DNA of 64,000 bases. It comes from Mesocentrotus franciscanus. Lineage: Eukaryota; Echinodermata; Echinoidea; Camarodonta; Strongylocentrotidae. The position numbers and the translations under genes were made by a program. Of this stretch, positions 54,601-62,745 are shown one piece after another. The stretch spans positions 26,235,813 through 26,299,812 of the forward strand of contig CP137671.1 in the NCBI GenBank assembly GCA_037976565.1, given 5' to 3'. The number at the start of each line of letters is the position of its first letter. Within the stretch, counting starts at the first letter, position 1. Below the pieces are notes generated by a model that was not told the origin of the DNA, ran no database searches, and saw nothing but the letters and a program-made list of their open reading frames with translations.

Positions 54601-55386
54601 CTCTGCTCTCACAAAGACCAGGACAAAGCAAAATAACGACGCCACTAACGTCGAAATAACGCTACTTTGGATTTTCAATCAAATAACCATTTACTATCAA
54701 ACCTATAAGAATTTCGCAATGAAGAAATTTCTGACTAAAAAAAGATCGGACAAAAATTTATAAACTTCGGACTAAAACAAACAAAAAAAGATAATTTTTG
54801 GCAGCCATTATATTAAATCGATGTATCCTTGCACTAAATGGTCTTCAAACAAACCAATGTCCGAGAAGGATTCCATATCAAAGAACCTTAAAATAAAGGT
54901 TAGGATACAGCAACCATAGGACCACAAATATACAGACCAATAAAACTGTGGAGCATTTATTCCTCAAAAGTTCCTGATGCAGTTGTTGTTAAATTGTTAA
55001 ACCATAGACCTGTATAGGCCTATCAAAAAGATTAATAAAATCTTTGCTGGAAGCAGCACTAAGGTTAATAGAATTAAAAATAAGCCTACTGATCTTTGCA
55101 TCTCTCATCTTTGACCAGCTCCCAGCCGACCTGCCGCATCGACTGCAAGACGTTACCTTCCGCGTCTACACCAAGGTACCCAAATTAGATCGAGAGACAA
55201 TCAAGAAGGCCAGGTCCAGATGTAAGACCAGGCTTGAAATGATTCATGGGAGGCAGCGCTCCGTCCCAACCACACCTGTCAAGCACCAGGTCACACGCGC
55301 CGTTAGCCCTCTTACCAGCCCCAGCTCCGTTTCAGGTAAGTCCTCTCTTCTTCTTTGCAGGGATACCCGATGGTGTCATCCAATGA
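40789..55386 (+). CDS. SAMHD1: SAMHD1-like dNTP triphosphohydrolase, 5'-incomplete gene
   Basis: Family role: SAMHD1 is a tetrameric dNTPase that cleaves dNTPs to nucleoside and triphosphate, is activated by GTP/dGTP, and limits dNTP pools and retroelement replication. Seen here: eight exons (40789-40932, 44654-44860, 45133-45224, 49471-49527, 49756-49948, 51710-51829, 52624-52734, 55119-55335) with GT-AG borders and matching phases. They total about 380 codons aligned to human residues about 233-626. Retained are His233 (first codon), Asp309, Asp311 and Asp319 equivalents, Arg352, Lys354, Tyr374, Gln375 and His376. Changed are Lys312 to Arg, Tyr315 to Cys, Asn358 to Asp and Arg372 to Thr. 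The SAM domain and the His-Asp metal motif (human 167-215) were not found upstream, so the gene is incomplete in this window or rearranged. The exact 3' end is uncertain. Human numbering is from knowledge of the family. Confidence 0.85.
42338..43806. mobile_element. TIR element nested in the hAT-like element
   Basis: Inverted ends: left TACTCGTTTAGGACAGAGAG then TTGTGAGTTTAAATGGAGG; right, inverted, TACTCATAACTGACAGGGAG then TTGTGAGTTTAA, interrupted by a MITE, then TTAAATGGAGGTCCC. The interior holds short GGGGGGCAC/poly-T MITE sequence (43085-43250, ends GGGCCGTAGCCAGAG / CTCTGGCTACGGGCC). No coding region recognised. Confidence 0.65.
43374..43779 (-). mobile_element. TTAA-flanked MITE, family A (copy e)
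   Basis: 406 bp from TTAA to TTAA. The flanks CCTCCAT and ACTCAC, joined through one TTAA, equal the inverse of the uninterrupted opposite arm at 42363-42378 (GTGAGTTTAAATGGAGG). A second internal proof of TTAA duplication. Confidence 0.92.
44242..44653. other. Intron sequence, pyrimidine-rich
   Basis: 44430-44630 is a CTCT-rich run just upstream of the SAMHD1-like exon 2 acceptor. Nothing else recognised. Confidence 0.5.
44654..44860 (+). CDS. SAMHD1: SAMHD1-like exon 2 (catalytic Asp311 segment)
   Basis: 69 codons, phase 0 to 0, acceptor ATGCATTAG, donor GTATAC. It contains FCLYQIVNNSVNGVDVDRWD, matching human FLYEIVSNKRNGIDVDKWD. Metal-binding Asp311 is kept, the next residue is Arg instead of Lys312, and Cys stands at Tyr315. 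It ends in LCFRDK, matching the allosteric-site Arg352 and Lys354. Confidence 0.92.
45133..45224 (+). CDS. SAMHD1: SAMHD1-like exon 3
   Basis: Acceptor TTGTTTTAG, donor GTAATC. Encodes VASDLNQMFGTRRRLQSTSY and then QHRVSKIITI, ending in phase 2. Corresponds to human [20 protein letters not shown]. The TyrGlnHis substrate/allosteric triplet is kept; Arg372 is Thr and Lys377 is Arg. Confidence 0.92.
45225..46240. other. Intron sequence, no supported feature
   Basis: (GATTT)n run at 45252-45275. A 95-codon frame at 45733-46020 has no motif and no splice support. Confidence 0.5.
46250..46480 (+). repeat. Dispersed repeat shared with 13655-13790
   Basis: GGCAGTCGGCCCCCAAATAAA and TATTTCTAATTCGATACCAG match the inverse of the earlier copy. 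It runs into AATTCCCAAATTTACAGTC, also found at 50935-50955. Confidence 0.55.
46622..46975 (+). repeat. 94-bp tandem array A
   Basis: Units start TGCTCATCTGACCGTAATTA, continue CTAAAACCCCTGAGCTTCC and GGGGGCTCTGCCCCTGGA, and end AAGGCGGGCCCCTGGA. Starts at 46626, 46720 and 46814 give a 94-bp period; a fourth, diverged unit begins at 46924. The second array lies at 51056-51382. Confidence 0.85.
46976..47719. other. Intron sequence, nothing recognised
   Basis: No coding potential or repeat recognised. Confidence 0.4.
47720..48249 (+). mobile_element. TTAA-flanked MITE, family B (copy 3)
   Basis: 530 bp from TTAA to TTAA, TTAAAGGTACTATGTCCC at the left and the inverse with one change at the right. 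A 75-codon frame (47830-48057) is nearly the same as the 79-codon frame in copy 1, apart from a 4-codon deletion. Confidence 0.85.
48250..49235. other. Intron sequence with microsatellites
   Basis: (TA)n at 48629-48657. A T-rich, TTTTTTTTC-type low-complexity run at 48870-49190 gives a spurious Phe-rich frame. Confidence 0.5.
49239..49415. mobile_element. Hairpin MITE, TATAACATTCTTCGGAC arms
   Basis: Left ACAGATATTCACTAGCAGGG then TATATAACATTCTTCGGACC. Right, inverted, ACAGATATTGACTGGCAGGG then GGTGTAATATAACATTCTTC. The arms continue through TGAAGGGAGTTATATTTT. The loop contains TCAGCGCTGCGCGC. Confidence 0.8.
49471..49527 (+). CDS. SAMHD1: SAMHD1-like exon 4
   Basis: 57 bp; its first base completes the Met codon started in the previous exon. 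Encodes LKDAFQEAADHLLFVGEGG, matching human ITDAFLKADDYIEITGAGG. Acceptor TTCTTGTAG; strong donor GTAAGT. Confidence 0.9.
49756..49948 (+). CDS. SAMHD1: SAMHD1-like exon 5
   Basis: Acceptor CTGTTTCAG, donor GTATTT; phase 2 to 0. Encodes KKYNLLESVKDPEAFCQVND onward to REIIGRIHKRELYQCIAERQ, matching human [20 protein letters not shown] to [20 protein letters not shown] with no gaps over about 60 residues. Confidence 0.93.
49949..50900. other. Intron sequence, no supported feature
   Basis: Contains (TA)n at 50400-50418 and a run of TATATAC-type sequence. 50750-50880 is GC-richer and unassigned. Confidence 0.4.
51056..51382 (+). repeat. 94-bp tandem array B
   Basis: Four units starting at about 51060, 51152, 51247 and 51341. 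Consensus as array A. Both arrays are preceded by AAAAAGTATGT.A.AGAGAAA, AAAGAAAGAGAG and GAGTGACCTGCCA, so the array is part of a longer repeat. Confidence 0.85.
51437..51604. mobile_element. Hairpin MITE in (TA)n context
   Basis: Left AAACAAATATATCATGCACT, right inverted AAACAAATATACCATGCACT. Inner arms share CTAGTG.AAATTATGGAT, CGAGG, and AATAGCACTATTT around a GGGGCTACGCCCC loop. Followed by (TA)n from 51603. Confidence 0.85.
51603..51683. repeat. (TA)n microsatellite
   Basis: About 75 bp of nearly pure TA, ending 26 bp before the SAMHD1-like exon 6 acceptor. Confidence 0.9.
51710..51829 (+). CDS. SAMHD1: SAMHD1-like exon 6 (variable segment)
   Basis: 40 codons, phase 0 at both ends, acceptor CTAATTAAAG, donor GTAGGC. 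Includes a Ser/Pro run (SSPSPSSSSE) and ends IWQAHNIEVE. This region is poorly conserved in the family (human 440-520), so its inclusion rests on frame, splice signals and position. Confidence 0.75.
51830..52623. other. Intron sequence, diverged TTCGGAATTATGAACC repeats
   Basis: 51895-52200 carries several short degenerate units around TTTCGG.ATT.TGAACC. Nothing else recognised. Confidence 0.4.
52624..52734 (+). CDS. SAMHD1: SAMHD1-like exon 7
   Basis: 37 codons, phase 0, acceptor ACTGGTAG, donor GTCAGT. Encodes VSRFDYGSGGRNPLLDIPFY, matching human [20 protein letters not shown], then KKSNDGKFYAELLPKDK. Confidence 0.9.
52815..53040 (+). repeat. Two tRNA-like SINE heads in tandem
   Basis: GGAGGTGTAGTGGTATCGTG with GGGTTTGAATCCCAGCCCGG at 52820-52892, then GGAGGTGTCGTGGTATAGTG with GGGTTCGACTCCTAGCCCGG at 52943-53017. 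Both look like A- and B-box regions of a tRNA-derived SINE; the second continues to the SINE body. Confidence 0.65.
53041..53330 (-). repeat. tRNA-derived SINE, minus strand
   Basis: Inverted, it starts AGGTGTCGTGGTCGAGTGGA, has the B-box-like GGTTCGAGTCCCGCCGCAAC, and ends in (ATT)n at 53041-53055 after TGCGCTATACAAGAACGGAA. Same family as 53814-54180. Confidence 0.75.
53465..53755 (+). repeat. Degenerate (ATT)n tract
   Basis: About 290 bp of ATT/ATC triplets. Frames through it read as poly-Ile, poly-Asn or poly-Tyr and are not genes. Confidence 0.9.
53814..54180 (+). repeat. Full-length tRNA-derived SINE
   Basis: The head GCCGTGGACCAGTGGATATG and B-box-like GGTTCAAGTCCCACCGCGG are followed by GGCACTAATGTCCTTTG and CACCCAGGTGTTAAATGGGT. 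The 3' part is TGTAAAGCGCATATAGAGAG then GAAATGCGCTATATAAG, ending in (ATT)n. The most complete copy in the window. Confidence 0.8.
54181..55118. other. Intron sequence, no supported feature
   Basis: Overlapping frames at 54287-54659 are unrecognised and lack family or splice support. Confidence 0.4.
55119..55335 (+). CDS. SAMHD1: SAMHD1-like exon 8 (C-terminal region with TPVK site)
   Basis: Acceptor ATCTTTGACCAG; donor GTAAGT at 55336. Encodes LPADLPHRLQDVTFRVYTKV through KKARSRCKTRLEMIHG, matching the human EKFAEQLIRVYCKKV region. It then gives VPTTPVKHQ, aligned to human APLITPQKKEW, the CDK-phosphorylated Thr592 site. Two 3' outcomes are possible. Reading through reaches TGA at 55401-55403. 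Removing the 25-bp intron-like segment 55336-55360 gives a stop at 55384-55386. A distal last exon is a third possibility. Confidence 0.85.
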
Positions 55387-55403
55387 GCCTGAACAGAGAC
55401 TGA

Positions 55404-56218
55404 GAAATGTTCGTGTCCTGTATGTACTGTACAATAGGAAATTGGGCTATGGCCTAAAAACTGGGATCCCTGTTTTATGTCTCGCTCCATCTCTATCACT
55501 CCCTGCCCCTGCTTTTCCCCATTCATTCTGTCTGTATCTGTCTCTGTCTATCTTGTTCACCTCTCTCTATCAGTCTCTGTCTCTGTTTACCCGCTCCCAC
55601 CTATCTCCTCTCTCTCAATATACTGTTCTGGTATAGGTCTCCCTGTTCTAATTTGTCAACCTCTCCCACTCTCGCTATCAGTCTCTGCCTCTTTGTACAT
55701 CGTCTAATATCTTGTTCTGTTTCTGTTTCTGTCTACGTCTCCTCCCTCACTTTTTTATCCCCATGTTCTCTCTCTCTCCCTCTTTCTCCATACGTCTGTT
55801 TCGCCATGTCTATTTTCAGTAAATTCACCTTTCCCTCTTTCTGGGAAATGACCAACTCAATGCGAAGCATTAAATCAAGATTGCCTGAGACTAAATACTG
55901 TACGCATGTTGCCTTGTGTCTTAATATATCAAAATGTAAGCAAGCGAAATTTACAAGAAATTTGTCATTACTTTCATTGCGGGTATACTAGATTGGGACA
56001 CAAAGTTCAAGTAACGAAAGCGATTTGGCATTTTTTCCTTTAGGCATTGTTGTCCTATGGTTTAATCCCATCCTCGTATGGGTGAAGAGCGAGATGTTTA
56101 GTTTTCAGGAGAGAATAGTCTACATGTAGATCTCCTAATTTATACATACATGTGTTTATGAAGGAAATTCTGGTGTTGTGCCACCCTCCCAGCAGTTCTA
56201 CTATAGTGTTGTCATAAT

Positions 56219-56222
<4 letters not shown>
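55404..56222. other. Downstream of SAMHD1-like exon 8; CTCT-rich
   Basis: 55460-55800 is a TCTCTGTCT-type pyrimidine-rich tract giving spurious Ser/Leu-rich frames. No clear polyadenylation site was assigned. Confidence 0.45.
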
Positions 56223-56223
<1 letters not shown>

Positions 56224-56256
<33 letters not shown>

Positions 56257-56480
56257 TGCGAGAATTCTCAACTCTGACATGACAACGGGTGTTCCAGAAA
56301 GTGTAGGCGTGAAGAAAATGGTCTAGGAACGTGAGACGTAGCTGTACTTTACAATTTTATTACGAGCTTTCGGCTTGTGAGGCCTCACAAGCCGAAAGCT
56401 CGTAATAAAATTGTAAAGTACAGCTACGTCTCACGTTCCTAGACCATTTTATTCACGCATATATATATATATATATATTC
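56224..56480. repeat. Spacerless palindrome flanked by (TA)n
   Basis: 56315-56450 is a perfect inverted repeat with 68-bp arms and no loop, centred between 56382 and 56383 (GTGAGG then CCTCAC). With one mismatch it extends to 56307-56458. (TA)n runs lie at 56226-56252 and 56459-56479. Confidence 0.92.
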
Positions 56481-56884
56481 ATTTCATTTGTTTATTTAGT
56501 TCTGAATACATAATAAAAATCGGTTTACATTAAAACATATATAAAGAAATGTAAACAAGATTTTAAACAGAACTGGCCAAGGCTCCAAGATAAACAAAGC
56601 TTGATGCCTTGTGAGCCCTGACAATTATATAAAGCAACAAAACAAAATGAAAAAAAGAAGACACAATTAGGGGGTTCCTGGTGAGGCAGAAGTACAGTAA
56701 GGAGAGGAGAAGAATAAAAGATTATGGGACTTATGTCATTAATGCCTACATCAAAAGCTCTGTCTGAAGAATCTCATTCCTATGCTACTACGTAAATGAA
56801 ACATTATGTAAATATATATGTTTGTTGTTGTACTAAATGACATTTTATTGGAGCTAGCGATTTAAGAGAATGTTCACATTTCTT
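56481..56884. other. No supported gene
   Basis: AT-rich. TTCATTTCATTTGTTTATTT near 56480 resembles a LINE tail in inverse orientation. Confidence 0.4.
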
Positions 56885-57035
56885 ATTATTGTAATAATAA
56901 TAATAAAGGTGGCTTCTTATATAGCGCACATGTCCGTCACGTCGTGTCGCTCCTGGCACTGCCCCGATTATTATCCTGACTTTAGCAAGGAGGATATTAT
57001 GGCGCTCTAGCATTTCAAGGAATGAAAGGAATGAA
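56885..57035 (-). repeat. tRNA-derived SINE 3' fragment, minus strand
   Basis: AATAATAATAATAAAGG, then TTATATAGCGCACATGTC, then CATTTCAAGGAATGAAAGG. The same 3' arrangement as 53041-53150. Confidence 0.6.
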
Positions 57036-57384
57036 ATTCTTAAACTATTGTCGTCAGTAAATCACATATGTATGTTAATACATGCACAAATTACATTCTG
57101 ACAACATTTACAACGTTAATGAAAGAGTGTGCATAATGGGGCCATTGCCCGCAGCATATACACATCGTGTTCCTACGTTGGTTTCGGCTAAAAGCAAATG
57201 CATGAATGCTTTGTATAAATATTTTAGATAAATTTGAAATATAAGTAGAAAAAAACGAAAAACGGTAGGAAACTATAGGATATTTTGGGGAAAAGTAGGT
57301 TTAAAAAAAAAAAGGAGGAGAAAAGAAGTAAGAAAAGTAGAATAGCTTGGAAGCCTGTAATACTACTATTTCTACTAATAATTG
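57036..57384. other. No supported gene
   Basis: AT-rich; nothing recognised. Confidence 0.4.
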
Positions 57385-57800
57385 TTTTAATCCCTTGAAA
57401 CAGGTCCGTTTGTCAGTACTGATCGGGACGCAGGTACTCCAAGTCTGATGTCGGCTAAAGTCACACTAAACTCCTCCAAGCGCCATATCACTTTCTGAAA
57501 AGCACCCTCAACGAGTATCGAAGTAAAGAGTAGGTTTGATACCCCATGGCAAGGAAACTCGTCTAACATCTCCGATTAATAGACCCTTAACAGGCATTTT
57601 ATATCTTGCATGGTATTTTACATCCTATTCGAGGATTGATTCTTCCTAGACTTTTAAGCCTAAAAGGAAAAGGATTTCCACTAAACTTTGAAATCCTATC
57701 GTACCCTCTGCAGCTCTGCTTCTGACCGGGAATATCGAATTTCCTAGCCGTTAACGTTTCTTATTACCACCAGTGAATTTGATACCGGCCCCTTTTCCTG
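57385..57800 (-). repeat. Dispersed repeat, inverted copy of 28960-29455
   Basis: Inverse blocks include CTCCAAGCGCCATATCA, CTAACATCTCCGATTA, ATTCGAGGATTGATTCTT, GCCTAAAAGGAAAAGGATTT and ATATCGAATTTCCTAGCCG. The shared minus-strand frame (57387-57569) has no recognised family. Confidence 0.7.
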
Positions 57801-60455
57801 ATATTCCCTGATTTTTGATACCCTAAAAGCTCGGCGCACACTACACAATGTGACTACGATCAGATTTTTGGAATTTTGTCATGGCATTTTATATGATAAT
57901 TCAACATGTGAAATCTTAATGACCGAGGATCTGAATAGTCATATGATTATAAAATCTATATCTCAAGGGATTTCATGCTTCCTTGGAGGGGGAAAAGCTA
58001 AATCGGCTAAGAATCGCCGTGACGTAACACCAATATTTCGATAATCTACGATTTGAAGCCGATTCTGCTTTTATTCTTACTAGAAGAGTTAAATGCACTC
58101 AAGTTCCAGTCATTAATATTTTTATCATTCTTTAAAACCTAAATCAGGAAGATAGTGGTTGTTTAGATTTCCATATCTGATACAGCCGCCCTTTCTACGA
58201 AAATCGGATCATAGGAGGATGTGCAGTGTGCCCTTTTTACGCGTTTTCGTGTACGCGGATGATGTTACAGGCCCCAAACCTTCACCCCCGCGTAATTTTA
58301 AAGGTTTTTTTGTCTGTGTGTGTCCAAAGCACTTTTATGATTTTTGTACTTTTTAAAATTAATGATGAAAAGTTTTTCAAACAAAGACACACATCCACAC
58401 ACTCAGACGAATGCTTCATAGACAATCGCAGAAAAATAGAAACAAAAGTATGGCAAATTGTATGACACTGATTGACTTATGTGTAAAGGTTATTCTTCCA
58501 ATATCATGTGACATGATATTCACCTTTATGTCGTAAGGGATATAAAAAAGGAGTATAAGCGAGAAATACTATTTATAGGGGAAAAAAGAGATGATTTCTA
58601 CGCTTATTTAGAATTTGATCATAGGCAGGTCTATAAACGAGAACTTGCAGCTGTCTGTTTACAAAAATCTATTTCAATTATGTAAATGCCGCTGTTGCTT
58701 TGCTCATATTAGATGGTTATCAATTTGTTTTCATATACACTGTTATTAGTACTTTATCGGCTTTATGTAAGCCAACATTTGTAGACAGAATATGAAGCAG
58801 CAACCTGCCTCCATTGATGTTCAGTAGTTATTTGTACACTCTTCATATTATGTACATAATCCTTGATTGATGTTTCTGAAAATTATGATATAGAGTTATT
58901 TGCCATTTTTAGGAATGTTCTGTCTCGATTACTTTTTTTATTATTAAACAGGTTGTTTTTGTAATACTTCTAAAAGCTATATTTTAAATATTTAGCAATG
59001 ATAGTTGTATTAATATTGATAGTAATAGTAATAGAACTATTGATAGTAATAATCTGTCATGTGTAGCTGTTTTTAAAGATTATTTCTAAATGGAAATTTA
59101 CTTCATTTATACATTCTGTTTATTTTATTTTATATCTTTAAAAGCTGTTTTAAATCATTCTCGACTAATGCTTGCATGAGTGATAAAATTTTGATATTTA
59201 TTGGGCAATATTGTTTGATATATCCTGTTTTTTCCCCTTGTATATTTCTGAATCATAATATATTTTAAAACATTATCTCAAGATTGGGCACATAAAGGAA
59301 CAAGATGGATGTGAATGCGTCCCCCACATACATCCGAATGTATGTTTATTTATTGGTTTGAGTTGCTTTAGTACTTTTCAAGTTATCGCGGTAACAACAT
59401 ATATTTTCTGGCAGTTATCAACACTTGTATTACTCTTTGGCCTTTGACAAGTTAGGGTAAAATCCGCTCAACGTGTACAACGAAAAGTGGGACGGACGTA
59501 CAGCCGCATGGACAAACGGCACCATTTGCCATGGCGGAGGCATAAGCATACCCTAATGGCATTTCTTCTATTAGCTTATTTGTTTATTTTTTCAGACATA
59601 TTTTAAAGTAATTTGTTAATACTTTCCTCACTAAAAGATGTATATTTAGTTCAGTGGCGTATCCAATATAGGGTGGCCCCCTCTCCCATTTGCAGGCCAA
59701 GACAAATAATATAAACAATTTCAACAGTTTGCACAGGGTCCATGCCACACAAGCAGTCAAAGTATACCCCCCTGATTATCGACATCCGAATACACTACTA
59801 TACACAGGGTAAACTCATTATAACAAGGACGTTGTGACCATGAAAATTACCATGAAAATGATATCTTGATATATTAAACAGGGTAAAAAAAAAAGAATAT
59901 ATAGAAATGGCTCCTGCTGCGATTGCCCGCTCTACCCAGGATATGCTCTATATTCAATTGAATTTAAAAAAAAGAGCCATTCGTACTAATGTACTTGGTT
60001 ATAATGCAATATAAGTTACTTGTGGAGTTATAACAATGTAATAATACTCAATATGCTTTAACAATTTTTGCCTAAATTCAAGCTATTTTTTTGTTGTTTA
60101 CAGACTAGTATCCTTGATTCTGGTTATGGATTGTATGAGCTTATTTCGTCTTTCAAGTCGTAGAAACACATCTCTTGCGCATGAGAATTTCATTGATGCT
60201 AGAACGATTTTGGAATAATAAGGCTCTGACTGTAAGGAACTAATATATCTTCCAATTCACTTTTGATGCCAGTCAGTTAGCAGCAAGAGTAATATCTATT
60301 CATGACGTCTACATGTATTTGTGCATTGGCTTGCCTTTATGCTGGAAATAGGGAAACGTAAATATAGGAGACTAGGTGGGATCAAAAGTTTGTTTGTGTG
60401 TCTGATTTTATTTCTGCATTTTCCAACATAATAAAAGGTAATATAAAAACTAAGT
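57801..60455. other. Long stretch without recognised features
   Basis: AT-rich. Fragments such as GATAGTAATAGTAATAG at 59018-59055 are simple. A short GTGGCGTATCCAATAT at 59655 hints at a MITE end. No gene, RNA gene or complete mobile element supported. Confidence 0.45.
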
Positions 60456-60459
60456 TAAA

Positions 60460-62130
60460 TGGTTTGAAGATTATTTGTGTAAACGATATAAAACAATATA
60501 AAGAAAAATTGTCTTTGAAATTGAATATAGCAAGTGGTGCTCCTCAAGGTTCCGTTCTTTGACCAACATTATTTTTTACTATATATAAATGACTTACCCA
60601 ACTCCACAAACTTTTTCAATGTCAGATTATTTGCTGATGACTTGAATCTATTTCATACTTTTAATACTGGACAAAAAGAAACCGATTTAGAAATTGTAAG
60701 TGAAAATGTAATGAAGGTGCAGGAATGGTGTAATGCAAATGAAGTCACAATTACCCTACAGAAAACAAGCTATATGATTATGAAATCCAGAGGTAGATCA
60801 ATAGACCAAAAAAAAAAGAATCTGTGAGAATATTAAGATCAGATATTAGAGAGGTATCCGATGTATCATTTGTAGGGATTGAAATTGATTGTCACCTTTC
60901 ATGGAAAGAACATATTCAGACAATAAACTAATGCATACGGAAGAAAGTAGGCATTCTGTTTAAAGGGAGACATTTTGTTCCGCAGAATATAATTGTGTTA
61001 TCATATCAGGCTTTTATACAGCCTCACCTCTGTTATGGAGTAGAAGTATGGGGGAGCACTTAATAAAGTAATCTAAATTGTATATATTTAAGTAAAAAAA
61101 TGGCAATGAGAGCAATTACATTCAGTCCACTTAGAACAGACCTCTTTTTCAAAGTCTAGAAATATTAAATGTTGTAAAACTTCATGAACTTCTTGTATCA
61201 ACATGTATGTATAATTTGGTAAAAGGCGTATCACCACACTCTTTAGTCGATGATTGTCAGATGATACAGCGCAGATATGCAACAAGGAGAAAAGAAAGTG
61301 GCTCACTCTATCAACCAAATGTAAGACAACGCAAGGACAATTTTGTATTTCGTTTGTTGGAACAAAGCTGTGGAATGATCTCCCAGATGAAATTAGATTA
61401 AAAACATTGAGGTTATCTTTTTGGAGACATCTTTCCACCTACCTTCTATGTAAATGACGTGGGCTCAACCCTGGCCACCCCTCCCCCTTTCGTTTTTACT
61501 TTTATATTGTCTTCTTTCTATATAGGTATACACTTGCTTCTTAACGATTATAGTTGCCCTTAAGCTTTTACAGGATTTGTGCATCTTCGCACATCTGTAT
61601 CATTTTTTATTTTTATTAAAACATCCTTTACATTTTATGAACAGTGATGATTATATTTGTTAAAAGATTTGTTATCTTTCATTATAATGCTTTAGCACTT
61701 AAATTTGTTTTGTTTTTCGTTCTTTTATTTAAAAAAGTTAAATGATAATGTATTATTATTTTTGTATAGATTATATGTAAATGCAAAACAAACAAGTCTT
61801 ACATTCACTTGTATTAACAAATTAATAAAAACAATCTTGCCAAAGATTGGAACTAGGCTCGCCTAGCACTTGTGCTCACTTCTAGTTCCCATTAACAAGT
61901 TCACCTTAATATTAGTAATACACATATTTACTTGTATATCTTTTGTACATTTAATAGTATGCAGATCTATGTCTAAATTTCGTTTAAAGACCATTACTGT
62001 TCAATCAATATTACTCTTCTGTTATGTATACATGTGTCAGTATTCTTTGCATTGTATGATTGTTCATATGTTCTGTCATTATTGTGATGTGTTGTTGTTA
62101 ATAAATTCAAATTCAAATTCGATTCAAAAT
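60460..62130 (+). pseudogene. CR1/L2-like LINE reverse transcriptase pseudogene
   Basis: Blocks in order: SGAPQGSVL (about 60535), YINDLPNSTNFFNVRLFADD (60585-60645, catalytic box FADD), EWCNANEVTITLQKTSYMIM (60722-60783), VSFVGIEIDCHLSWKEHIQT (about 60865-60925), QPHLCYGVEVWGS (about 61015), then C-terminal QRRYATRR and FVGTKLWNDLPDEIRLKTLR (61270-61410). Several stops and frameshifts, including a stop right after the APQGSVL block, make it inactive. The endonuclease is absent. The 3' end is ATTCAAATTCAAATTCGATT (62104-62128). Confidence 0.85.
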
Positions 62131-62245
62131 AAAGTTCATATATATCATTAACAAAAGTTAGAATACATATATAAATAATCATATCATAATATAATTCATT
62201 AAAATAATTATACCTTTAAAAAATAACAATTGACAAATTTTTTCA

Positions 62246-62745
62246 NNNNNNNNNNNNNNNNNNNNNNNNNNNNNNNNNNNNNNNNNNNNNNNNNNNNNNN
62301 NNNNNNNNNNNNNNNNNNNNNNNNNNNNNNNNNNNNNNNNNNNNNNNNNNNNNNNNNNNNNNNNNNNNNNNNNNNNNNNNNNNNNNNNNNNNNNNNNNNN
62401 NNNNNNNNNNNNNNNNNNNNNNNNNNNNNNNNNNNNNNNNNNNNNNNNNNNNNNNNNNNNNNNNNNNNNNNNNNNNNNNNNNNNNNNNNNNNNNNNNNNN
62501 NNNNNNNNNNNNNNNNNNNNNNNNNNNNNNNNNNNNNNNNNNNNNNNNNNNNNNNNNNNNNNNNNNNNNNNNNNNNNNNNNNNNNNNNNNNNNNNNNNNN
62601 NNNNNNNNNNNNNNNNNNNNNNNNNNNNNNNNNNNNNNNNNNNNNNNNNNNNNNNNNNNNNNNNNNNNNNNNNNNNNNNNNNNNNNNNNNNNNNNNNNNN
62701 NNNNNNNNNNNNNNNNNNNNNNNNNNNNNNNNNNNNNNNNNNNNN
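62246..62745. other. Assembly gap (500 N)
   Basis: Exactly 500 N. Confidence 0.95.

Noticed and set aside
55477..55991. Ser/Leu-rich frames after the SAMHD1-like exon 8
   Set aside because: They lie in a TCTCTGTCT-type pyrimidine tract and show no homology to the family.
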